From: Actinomadura terrae
GTDB lineage: Bacteria > Actinomycetota > Actinomycetes > Streptosporangiales > Streptosporangiaceae
Assembly: GCF_022751215.1 (NCBI RefSeq)
Contig: NZ_JAICDG010000002.1
Location: 496,001-560,000 of the forward strand
DNA length: 64,000 nucleotides
Reading direction: 5' to 3'
The notes under the pieces were generated by a model, which was not told the DNA's origin, made no database searches, and saw only the letters and a list, made by a program, of their open reading frames with translations. A program made the position numbers and the translations under genes. Below, piece by piece: positions 28,078 through 35,748 of the stretch. The stretch's first letter is position 1. Each line of letters begins with the position of its first letter.

Positions 28078-28337
28078 CGACCTCGGAGCGTGACCGACCG
28101 TCAGCGCATCGCGCGTCCAGCCCATTACGAGAAGGGTTACAGAACTCAACGCCGGGCCTGAAACGGTCACCATTTGCAACAATGGACTAATGGACGCGCA
28201 GGCCAGTCGTTGGTTACAAATTGATCTTGGCCGGAGTGGGCGGATTTCGCGCGAAGTCACATAGCTGCCGCGACTGAGCCCCTGGCATACTGTGCCGCAG
28301 TGCCAAGGAAATGGCCTCGCCAATTGGAGGAGATTTC

Positions 28338-28763
28338 ATGCGTCGACCACTTCTCGGACATGTGTCCAACGCGTCCTCAATTGCCAAACCGCTAGCCGTC
28401 TTGGCAGCGGCCAGTGCCGCTCTCTTCGCCGCTCCGACAGCGGCATCCGCCGCACTGACCAGCACGGTCACGACAGTCGCCCGGAACCAGGCCGCCACCT
28501 CCATCTCCGGAACCACGAGCAGCCAGCGTGCCGGCGCCAACATCGCCGCCGTCTTCAACTGCCGCTACTTCGGCAGTTCACCATTCCAGGTGCTCCAGTT
28601 CAACTGCTTCGTGCAGTCCGGTCACCTACAGGTGGTCCTGAACTGCACCGACGGACGGCGGATCGGCGGCCCCGTCCTGGGCGCGGCCGGCTACTGGCAG
28701 AGCTTCAGCATCAGCTGTGCGCCCGCCCAATACTCCACCTTCAACTACTACGGGAGCGACTGA
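28338..28763 (+). CDS. Small secreted protein, Cys-containing
   Basis: A 141-residue protein with a Sec signal peptide (PLAVLAAASAALFAAPTAAS, cleavage likely after ASA) and a mature part of ~100 residues with four Cys (FNCRYF, FNCFVQ, LNCTDG, ISCAPA), suggesting two disulfides. The mature part is rich in Ser, Thr and aromatic residues. No family is recognised. The ATG at 28338 has an excellent GGAGGAG site; the frame upstream is not needed. It is the first intact gene downstream of the IS unit. Confidence 0.75.
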   Translation: MRRPLLGHVSNASSIAKPLAVLAAASAALFAAPTAASAALTSTVTTVARNQAATSISGTTSSQRAGANIAAVFNCRYFGSSPFQVLQFNCFVQSGHLQVVLNCTDGRRIGGPVLGAAGYWQSFSISCAPAQYSTFNYYGSD

Positions 28764-28961
28764 CATATTCCAGAAAGCCCGACAGAATCACGGTCCCCGC
28801 GTGGACTACCGCTAGTGCCGCATCAAGCAACGTGGCTCTTCGAATTCAGAGCGAGCGCGGATAGGTGCGGCGGGGACCTGGGCAGCAGAACGGGCACAGG
28901 TCATAATGATCATGGGGTGGGGACGCTCTGTGATCCCCGGAAGGGCCTGTGCCCGCGCTGC

Positions 28962-29145
28962 CACCGCCACGGATCGGCGACCGGATCGTCTTCGACATGC
29001 TCTCGCGCTGAGGCGATTGCCGACACGACATGCTCGGCCACCACGATCCGGGGCCGTCGCGACGAGTGGATCCGGCCCAGCGCCTCCGCCCAGCTCAAGC
29101 AGATCACGCTGGAGTCCTACCCCCGGATCCTCGGCCGAGGGCTTC
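28962..29145 (+). pseudogene. IS5-type transposase relic
   Basis: A short decayed piece of a transposase N-terminal half. One frame gives IGDRIVFDMLSR followed by a stop; after a frameshift, EAIADTTCSATTIRGRRDEW and a tail QLKQITLESYPRILG follow. These match the order found in actinobacterial IS5-like transposases (DRLVF...SRG...TTIR.RRDEW...LE.YDRI.G). The similarity stops near 29,140, where the text switches to a CTCGGCCGAGGGCTTCTTG sequence resembling the DUF397 terminator. Part of the gap 28,764-29,167, which otherwise holds nothing recognisable. Confidence 0.6.
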
Positions 29146-29167
29146 TTGGGGCCCCTGGCTGCGCGGT

Positions 29168-29551
29168 CTACGTGGCTTCGCGGGCGCTCGCCCTGAAGAA
29201 GCGCCCGGAGGGCGGGACCCATAGCAGGGTCAGCACTCCGAGCATCACCGCCCACCCGACCGCGATCAGCACGAGCACTCCGGTGAGGTCCTCCAGGACG
29301 AACACCACGCCCTTGCCGACGAACTGGACCGCGATAAGGGCGGTCAGCCACACGCGAGCCCAGTTTCGCGGGCTCCTGAGTAGCATGGCCAGCCCGCAGA
29401 AGGCGGCCCCCCACACCACGTGGAATAAGTCCGCAGGCACGTGTGGCGGATAGACCAGCGCGAACACATGGGCCGCGAGCAGGACGAATGTCCCTGCGAT
29501 TGCTGCCGTCACCGTCCAAGGCGCCCTGTCGTGCGCGGTCAGCGAACTCAT
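29168..29551 (-). CDS. Small four-helix membrane protein, unknown
   Basis: A 127-residue protein with four predicted transmembrane helices (AAIAGTFVLLAAHVFALVY; LFHVVWGAAFCGLAMLL; LTALIAVQFVGKGVVFVL; LVLIAVGWAVMLGVLTLLW) and short loops. No family motif is recognised. The ATG at 29551 has GGAGG eight bases upstream, better than the ATG at 29620 of the longer frame. It lies between IS relics and may be part of the imported material. Confidence 0.65.
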   Translation of the reverse strand: MSSLTAHDRAPWTVTAAIAGTFVLLAAHVFALVYPPHVPADLFHVVWGAAFCGLAMLLRSPRNWARVWLTALIAVQFVGKGVVFVLEDLTGVLVLIAVGWAVMLGVLTLLWVPPSGRFFRASAREAT

Positions 29552-30722
29552 GAATCCTCCACTTGATCGCCATGCCGCCCACCCGCACGACGTTAGGAGG
29601 CCCCTCTCATCCCCGGCCATGAGGTTAACCCCCGGGTCAGTTCGACCGTCGCCTCACCCGTACGACCACGCTCGTATCGTGCCCTCGATCTCTAGCCCCC
29701 CACGAGAAGCCCCCCGACCTCGGCCGAGAGGCTTCTTGCCGCTCGGCAGCGCGTCTACGTCTCCTTCGATGTGCTCACCGGTGCCCGGCGATGCGGCATG
29801 GTCGGATTGTGCACGTCGCAGGCCACTGGGAAGGGCACCTGCCAGGTCAGGTTCGAGCGGTGGTGGTAGTTGAGCACTCAAGGCTCGCCCGGCGCGTCCA
29901 CAACGGGTGTTCCGGTCGGCGGATCCCAGTTGCGGGTGAACTGCAACTCGACCGGTTCGTTGTCCGCGAGCTTGGCTCGGGGCATTAGCGCAATAACAAT
30001 GACCCAGGCGAGCATCGCCATCCTTCGGTGCCCGGGTGGAGAAAACCACTTTGCTAATTCGAAGGGTAGCCCGAGGTCCCGGGAGGGGTCCCGCTGCCGC
30101 CGCCACATTGACCTACCGCAACCAGGTCGCCGTCACGCGAGGCCCTCACCGGACGAGACACGGGCTCGATCGCGGCCGCTACCTCCAACCCCTGAGATTG
30201 CATGCCGACAAGGTCTACGAACGTCCCCACCGGCGGGGCCGCCAGTCCCATCCCCTGCCGACCGAACACACGCAGAACCGTCGGACGAGTGAACACCGCA
30301 TTCTGAAGCTCATATCGCGTGGGCCGCGATAGCCTCGATGACTCGCCGCCTCACACGGCCGCGGACACCCGCAGGGACGCCGGTCAGCGCCGCGACCAAG
30401 TCGGGCACGAGGGGGCTGCCGTCGAGGCAGACATACGAATCTCTTTTAAGTGAGTGTTGACGAGACGGAAGGCCATGGAGGTCTTCGTCCTCACGAGTGC
30501 GCGGGGCTTGCTTCGCCCCGTTCGCCAGCGACAGAAGCTCTCGCCGCCGTCCTGCGCCGTTTCCCGAAGCCAGGATTTCCGGAGTTCGTATATCGCGGAC
30601 GTATCAATAAACGCATACGTCGCCACAACGGTCCTGCGTCTTGGGTAGAGGCATGGACCGCGGCCGTCCGCGCCGGAAGCATGGCGCTTTCCTCCGGAAG
30701 GCGCCACAAAAAGGAGCGCGTA
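29552..30722. other. Gene-poor rearranged region with relics
   Basis: No intact gene is supported in these 1.17 kb. At 29,680-29,740 the text GCCCTCGATCTCTAGCC plus an imperfect hairpin (29,704-29,738) mirrors the DUF397 3' end and terminator at 25,503-25,561. At about 30,192-30,240 the plus strand encodes LRLHADKVYERPHRRG, resembling the LHADKAYD block of IS5-type transposases, with no flanking frame. A possible 47-residue ORF with a hydrophobic N-terminus (minus, 30,021-29,878) is not convincing. The last ~100 bp before 30,723 must hold the serine hydrolase promoter. Confidence 0.5.
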
Positions 30723-31784
30723 GTGTCTAATAAGAAGATTCGTCCGCCCCTGAAAGGGGTCGCTCTGGCCGCAGGGGTCGCCATGCTGGTGGCGACCCAG
30801 GCGTGGCCTGCCACCGCCTCCCCAGCACCGGCCGGGAAGGTGCAGAAGGCGATGGAGGAACTGGCCGACACGCCCGGCGTGGTGGGCGCGATCGGCGCCG
30901 CGTACGTGGACGGCAAGCCCGTCGGCACCGGCACCGCCGGGTCTCGGCTGCTCAACGGCGAGGGCGGCACGATCCCGGCGAACTCCCGCTTCGCCATCGG
31001 CTCGCAGACCAAGGCGATGGTGGCCACCGCCCTCCTCCAACTCGTCAAGGAGGGGAGGGTCGGCCTGGACGACAAGCTCGCCGACCTGCTGCCCGAGGTG
31101 GCCGTCGACGGACTGGTGGAACGAGCCGACGAGATCACCGTCCAGCAGCTGATCCAGCACACCTCCGGCATCCCCGACTTCTGGTCCCGAACCGGCTCGG
31201 CCGACCCGTCGTTCGACATCTTCGACTTCACCACCTACTACCGACCCATCGACGTCGTGGGGACGACGCGCGGCTGGCCGCGCACCGGCGAGCCGGGCAA
31301 GGCGTTCGCCTACTCCAACACCAACTACACGCTCATCGGCATGATCATCGAGAAGGTGAGCGGGCACACCCTGGCCACCGAGCTGGACCGGCGCCTGTTC
31401 CGCCCGCTCGGCATGAAGCGGAGCTACGCGCTCACCAAGCCCCCAGAGGGCATCAAGGGGCCGCACGGGCACGGCTACTACCCGGACTCCACCGGCACCC
31501 TGCGTGACATGCACCACGTCAACGCAAGCTGGGGTTTCGGTGCCGGCAATGTCGTCTCGACCACGCATGACGTCAGCGCCTTCCAGCGAGCCTTCGACCA
31601 GGGCAGGCTGCTGCCGCCGTCGCTCCAGAAGATCCTCACCGGTGGCGCCGGTGGTGCCGTCGGCGGCCGGGTGCAGCAGCGCACGGGCGAATGCGGAGAC
31701 GAGCTGAACGTACAGGGCGGCTCGGGGGTCGGCTTCGCCCAGCTCCCGCGCCAGCGGTCGTCGTCCACGACAGCCAGGGCCTGA
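30723..31784 (+). CDS. Secreted serine hydrolase, beta-lactamase/D-Ala-D-Ala carboxypeptidase fold
   Basis: A 353-residue class C-type beta-lactamase-fold protein. A signal peptide follows a basic start (KGVALAAGVAMLVATQAWPA). The nucleophile motif SQTK (FAIGSQTKAMVATALLQL) and the YSN motif (FAYSNTNYTLIG) are present. The third motif (HxG/KTG) expected near the C-terminus is not clear: the end reads GGAGGAVGGRVQQRTGECG...QGGSGVGFAQ and then turns to low-complexity PRQRSSSTTARA. A neighbouring frame near 31,755 gives VVVHDSQGLKPN, so the 3' end may be frameshifted. The GTG at 30723 has AAAGGAG. A related gene lies convergent at 32.0-33.2 kb. Confidence 0.82.
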   Translation: MSNKKIRPPLKGVALAAGVAMLVATQAWPATASPAPAGKVQKAMEELADTPGVVGAIGAAYVDGKPVGTGTAGSRLLNGEGGTIPANSRFAIGSQTKAMVATALLQLVKEGRVGLDDKLADLLPEVAVDGLVERADEITVQQLIQHTSGIPDFWSRTGSADPSFDIFDFTTYYRPIDVVGTTRGWPRTGEPGKAFAYSNTNYTLIGMIIEKVSGHTLATELDRRLFRPLGMKRSYALTKPPEGIKGPHGHGYYPDSTGTLRDMHHVNASWGFGAGNVVSTTHDVSAFQRAFDQGRLLPPSLQKILTGGAGGAVGGRVQQRTGECGDELNVQGGSGVGFAQLPRQRSSSTTARA

Positions 31785-31807
31785 AACCGAATCGCGGCAC
31801 GTGCCAC

Positions 31808-31982
31808 CGGCTCACGTGTCGCTGAAGTCGGGAATGGTGACCGAACCGTCCTCGGCCAAGGGGAAGCTGGGATTGTGCGCGACCTCCCACGCGTGCCCGT
31901 CGGGGTCGGTGAACGCCCCGGTATAGAAGCCCAACGGGGACCGGACGCCCGCCTTGGTGATCGTTCCCCCCGACTCGCCGGC
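31808..31982 (-). pseudogene. Duplicated 3' fragment of VOC gene
   Basis: 175 bp match 38189-38363 with four mismatches. It encodes the last ~55 residues of the VOC protein at 38.2 kb (GVRSPLGFYTGAFTDPDGHA, then HNPSFPLAEDGSVTIPDFS and the stop). There is no 5' part: upstream the frame runs into unrelated serine hydrolase antisense sequence. The fragment lies between two convergent serine hydrolase genes. Confidence 0.92.
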
Positions 31983-32023
31983 TTCGCTGCGGGCTCGGCA
32001 GGGGCGCGGGGCAGTCACCCTGC

Positions 32024-33226
32024 TCAGGAACGTCCGGTTTCCGGGCCGCAGACGGCGTGGTCGATGAGGTTCTGCCGGGGAGCGGCCGTCTCGGCCGACT
32101 GGCTGTCGGTGGATTCCGACAGGATCACGCTGGTGCGACCGCCGGGGGTCACGGCGTTGCCGGTGACGAAGCCGGGCGTCCCCCCGGGATGCGACCATAC
32201 GGCGCCGCAGCTCAGTCGCATCCGCATGATTCCCAGGCCGTAGTCCCAGCCCGCAACGCCGGTGCTGACAGTGGTCTTCATCTTCTTCAGCTGCCGGTGG
32301 GTGAGGAGCTCTCCACCTAGCAGGCCCCGCCAGAAGCGGCCGAGGTCGTCGGCGGTCGAGATGATCTCCCCGGCCGGTCCGGCCCAGCCGAGGCTGACCA
32401 CGGTGCTGCGGAAGGGACGGGACGTCGTCGGGTCTATCGTGTAACCCTCCGCGTGCGGCCGAGGCAGGGACGGCGAGTCGCCGGGCAGCAGCGTGTGCCG
32501 GAGCCCGAGGGGCGCGATGATCCGGCGTTTCACCTCGTCCCGCCAGGAATGCCCGGTGGCCTTGTCGATGATCATTCCGACGATCATGTAGTTGACGTTC
32601 GAATAGCTCCATTTCGATCCGGGTCTGAAAAGCGGAGCGTGCGCGATGCTGCGGGCTACAGACTGCCGTGGCGTGAAGCGCGCGAACTGGTATTTGTGAA
32701 AGCCCTGCGGGGTCTGCATCTGCGTTTCGATGTCATGCGGCCAGTCGTACAGGCCGCTGGTGTGCTGAAGTAGATTCCTGATGGTGATCTTTCGTCCGTC
32801 GTTTCCGTTGCCCTTCACCAGGCCCGGCAGCCAGTCCTCGACGGTGTCGTCCAGCGAAAGCCGTCCCTCTGCCTCCAGTTGCAGGGCCACCGTCGCGACG
32901 AACGTCTTGGTGTTGCTGCCGATCCGGAAGTAGCCATTCCGGGGGACGGGGACGTCCCGTCCGATGACGGCGGTTCCGCTTCGCGCGGCATAGCGGCCGC
33001 CAGGCGTCACCACCTGCGCCTGAACACCGATGACGCCCGCGTCCCGGACCGCATCCGCGTCCCGCTGCAACTGGGTTTGACGGCTGTCGGCGGGACGGGC
33101 GCGCTCGACGGCCACGGCCGGCCCCACCGGATCGGCGAGAAGGGCGGCCGCGACGATCGCGGCCATGCATCCGGTTCGGCGAAGGCGCTCGCCGGGGGTC
33201 TTGGATTGGGCCCTGAATTCGGACAC
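32024..33226 (-). CDS. Secreted serine hydrolase, beta-lactamase/D-Ala-D-Ala carboxypeptidase fold
   Basis: A 400-residue class C beta-lactamase-family protein with all three motifs: SNTK (YFRIGSNTKTFVATVALQLE), YSN (KWSYSNVNYMIVGMI) and HPGG (VWSHPGGTPGFVTGN). A signal peptide is at about residues 17-40 (GCMAAIVAAALLADPVGPAV). Relatives hydrolyse D-Ala peptides or small esters. The GTG start at 33226 has an AGGA about 11 bases upstream. It is convergent with the serine hydrolase at 30.7 kb, a paralogue, with the VOC fragment between them. Confidence 0.9.
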   Translation of the reverse strand: MSEFRAQSKTPGERLRRTGCMAAIVAAALLADPVGPAVAVERARPADSRQTQLQRDADAVRDAGVIGVQAQVVTPGGRYAARSGTAVIGRDVPVPRNGYFRIGSNTKTFVATVALQLEAEGRLSLDDTVEDWLPGLVKGNGNDGRKITIRNLLQHTSGLYDWPHDIETQMQTPQGFHKYQFARFTPRQSVARSIAHAPLFRPGSKWSYSNVNYMIVGMIIDKATGHSWRDEVKRRIIAPLGLRHTLLPGDSPSLPRPHAEGYTIDPTTSRPFRSTVVSLGWAGPAGEIISTADDLGRFWRGLLGGELLTHRQLKKMKTTVSTGVAGWDYGLGIMRMRLSCGAVWSHPGGTPGFVTGNAVTPGGRTSVILSESTDSQSAETAAPRQNLIDHAVCGPETGRS

Positions 33227-33364
33227 GGTGTTTTCGTCCTCGCTCGGTCTCGATCGTTGGCGGTGATTCCACGCTAAAGATCACGATGCGGGCTTCACCA
33301 GCGGGAAGACCCCCGAGCGGTACTCCGGCTGGCCCTACTCCCGGTCGGGGACGCATCGGCGCGC

Positions 33365-33664
33365 ATGCCAGCCCGGCGGCCTAGCGCTCGCCTTCGGGTG
33401 ACCTGTGGCGTAGTGCCGACCACGCCGCGGCTCCCTCCTCGGCCTGACACGGACGCTGCGGTACGGCGCCTGGCCGTCATCCAGCGCTGGACCGTCCGCG
33501 CCGTCCTGATCTGGACCGGCGCCCCACCCGCCCGCTACCAGCGCTACCTGGACGAGGCCCAGCAACGCGTCCTGTTGCGCCGCTTCGGCGGCGGCTACGT
33601 GTTCCTGCACGGAAAACTGCGAACGCACCTGACGGAAGACCCGGAAAACTCCTCCGCCGCCTGA
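33365..33664 (+). pseudogene. C-terminal relic of a NACHT NTPase
   Basis: A 99-codon frame whose last ~50 residues (YQRYLDEAQQRVLLRRFGGG, then YVFLHGKLRTHL) match the conserved C-terminal motif of the two full NACHT proteins in this window (LMDFLDEAHRRGVLRRVGPV-YQFQH and LMAFLDDAHRLGLLRTVGPV-YQFRH). The preceding part is short, basic and unlike a membrane domain. No NACHT domain is nearby, so this looks like the tail of a deleted third copy. A small functional protein cannot be excluded. Confidence 0.6.
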
Positions 33665-33791
33665 ACCTGGACGTCCTAGACGCCGAACTCATACCCGTCC
33701 CCGCATGACAGCCGAAAACCCCACCGCCTTCAAACCACCATCGGGCCCTTATCCCGGAGGGCTACCGTCCCGGGAGACTGCCGCATTGCTG

Positions 33792-35096
33792 TCACTTCGA
33801 CGCTTTCGGCACCGACGAGGATGCCTCGCGGGCGGTTTGGATGGTGTGGTTGCTCAGGGTGCGCCAGGCGCATGCGGTGAGTGTGGCGGTGCAGGCCAGG
33901 GCCAGCCAGAAGGGGGCGGTCAGATCGAAGTGGTGTGCGAGGACGCCGCCGAGGATGGAGCCGAGGAACATACCGCTGTTGGTGACCAGCCGGTAGGCGC
34001 TGTGGACACGTCCAAGCAGGTCGGCGGGAACGATGTGCTGGCGCAGTGAGGCTCCGATGGTGGAGAAGACGATCAGGTGCATGCTGAGCAGCGCGAACAG
34101 GGCGCCTGCGGTGATCGCGTCGCGAGTCAACGCCAGCGAGAGGTGGACGAGCATCTCGATGACCAGGCCGATGCGCAACGTGGTGCCGGTGCCGAACAGG
34201 GCGGTGATCCGGCCGGCGGTCAGGCCGCCGATGACACCGCCCACTGCTCCCGCGGTGAGCAGTAATCCGTAGCCGACCGGGCCGACGCCGAGCCGTTCCC
34301 GGGCGATGAGGACCGCGATGGAGAACACCGCGCCCAGGCCCAGGTTGGACAGTCCGACGGTGACCGACATGGTGCGCAGCAACCTGTGGTGGCCCAGCCA
34401 GGCGAGTCCTTGGCCGATCGCGTCGCGGAAGGTCGGATGGGGTGCAGCGGTCGCCCCCCGTGGTGCCCGGACGGGGAGCGCGGTGATCAGGACGGCGGCC
34501 GCGAGCAGGGCGAGGGTGTCGAGGGTGAAGGGTGCCCATGCCGCCAAGACGAACAGCACTCCTCCGAGCGGTTTGGCGAGGAGTTGCTGGCTGAGCACGG
34601 CGGCTGCCTGGAGCCTGCCATTCGCGCGTTGCAGTTGGGAGGCGTCGATGATGGAGGGCAGCAGCGCGACGGAGGCGTTCTCGAACAGCAGGCTGACACA
34701 GCCGACGGTGAAGAAGCTCGCGTAGAGCAGCGGCAATGACGCGTGCCCGGCTGCGGTCGCCGTCGCCGGAAGGCCCAGGGCGGTCGCGCGGACCAGGCAG
34801 GCGGCGACCATCACGCGACGGCGGTCAAGCCGGTCGACCAGCACTCCGCTGGGCAAGGCGAACAGCATCAGGGGAAGCTGCTGGGCGACCGTGATTCCGG
34901 CGATCTGGACGGGGTCCCGAGTGAGAGAGGCGGCCAGCAGGGCCGCGGCGACCTGGGTGATCCCGTCGCCCAGGCCGGAGAGCGTGCTCGCCGTCCACAA
35001 CCTCGCGAAATGGCGACCGAGCCTTGGACTCACTCCCGCTGCCTCGGCCGATCCGGTCACGTCCTTGCGTCCAGAACCCCGGCTGGTCCAGGCCAT
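33792..35096 (-). CDS. MFS transporter
   Basis: A ~434-residue major facilitator with about 11-12 transmembrane helices, of the enterobactin-exporter/DHA3-like group. It shows FARLWTASTLSGLGDGITQV, the loop motif GVLVDRLDRRRVM (the A-motif between helices 2 and 3), and the second-half repeat GLTAGRITALFG. Drug or metabolite efflux is the usual role. The frame is open to 35294, but family sequence starts around SPRLGRHFARLW, so ATG 35096 (or GTG 35060) is preferred. No operon partner is seen. Confidence 0.88.
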   Translation of the reverse strand: MAWTSRGSGRKDVTGSAEAAGVSPRLGRHFARLWTASTLSGLGDGITQVAAALLAASLTRDPVQIAGITVAQQLPLMLFALPSGVLVDRLDRRRVMVAACLVRATALGLPATATAAGHASLPLLYASFFTVGCVSLLFENASVALLPSIIDASQLQRANGRLQAAAVLSQQLLAKPLGGVLFVLAAWAPFTLDTLALLAAAVLITALPVRAPRGATAAPHPTFRDAIGQGLAWLGHHRLLRTMSVTVGLSNLGLGAVFSIAVLIARERLGVGPVGYGLLLTAGAVGGVIGGLTAGRITALFGTGTTLRIGLVIEMLVHLSLALTRDAITAGALFALLSMHLIVFSTIGASLRQHIVPADLLGRVHSAYRLVTNSGMFLGSILGGVLAHHFDLTAPFWLALACTATLTACAWRTLSNHTIQTAREASSSVPKASK

Positions 35097-35329
35097 GCGA
35101 GTTATGACGCTTGCCCTTCGGGGCCGGTTCGGATCACACGCCGTCTGGCCGTTCGCCGGTGAAGTAGCGGGCGGGCCGGACGGGGTGAGCGATATCGAAA
35201 GTCGACCAGGTCGTAGAAGTGCGTTTGTTGGCGCTATACGGAGAGGTGCGTGATCCGTGCGGGACAGCCTCCTGTAAAGATCTTGTTCGGCCACTGGCTG
35301 ATCACTATGTGTGTGCCTAGAGTGAGCGC

Positions 35330-35704
35330 ATGATGACGTCCGCCAAGAACATTTCCGTCGTGATCACTGCGGTCGCGATCGCCGTAACCTCTGCCAGCCC
35401 GGCCGTCGCGGCAGTGCGGAACTACGAGGCGGAGATATGCTCCAAAAGCCATCTCTACGCTGGCTCGTCCGGCAACGTCGGCGGATATAACCAGAACAAC
35501 AGGTTCGTCCACACCCCCAACTTCAACGTGGGCAACGAGCGTGGTTGCGGATACAAACCCAAATACTGGTTCATGCCGAACCAGACAATAGAGATCAATG
35601 TCTACAACCAGCGTACAGAGAAATGGGACCGCTACTACCGGAAATTCTCCAAATGCCCGATCACCCCATCGAACCCGGGGCGCCGATCGTGCAGCATCCG
35701 CTAA
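35330..35704 (+). CDS. Small secreted protein, unknown
   Basis: A 124-residue protein with a signal peptide (ISVVITAVAIAVTSASPAVA, cleavage likely after AVA) and a mature part of ~95 residues rich in Asn, Tyr and basic residues, with four Cys (AEICSKS, GCGYKP, KCPITP, SCSIR). A basic, cysteine-bonded extracellular protein is likely, perhaps an antimicrobial or inhibitor-like protein; no family is recognised. It starts at ATG 35330 or 35333 and stands alone between divergent and convergent neighbours. Its base composition is lower in GC than the flanking genes. Confidence 0.72.
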   Translation: MMTSAKNISVVITAVAIAVTSASPAVAAVRNYEAEICSKSHLYAGSSGNVGGYNQNNRFVHTPNFNVGNERGCGYKPKYWFMPNQTIEINVYNQRTEKWDRYYRKFSKCPITPSNPGRRSCSIR

Positions 35705-35748
35705 GGGGCGCCGAGGACGGAGACGGCGGGCACGCTCGCTCCACCCGT

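Noticed and set aside
29654..30106. 150-residue minus-strand frame
   Set aside because: Composition is Arg/Ala/Gly shadow-like, without a ribosome-binding site or domain.
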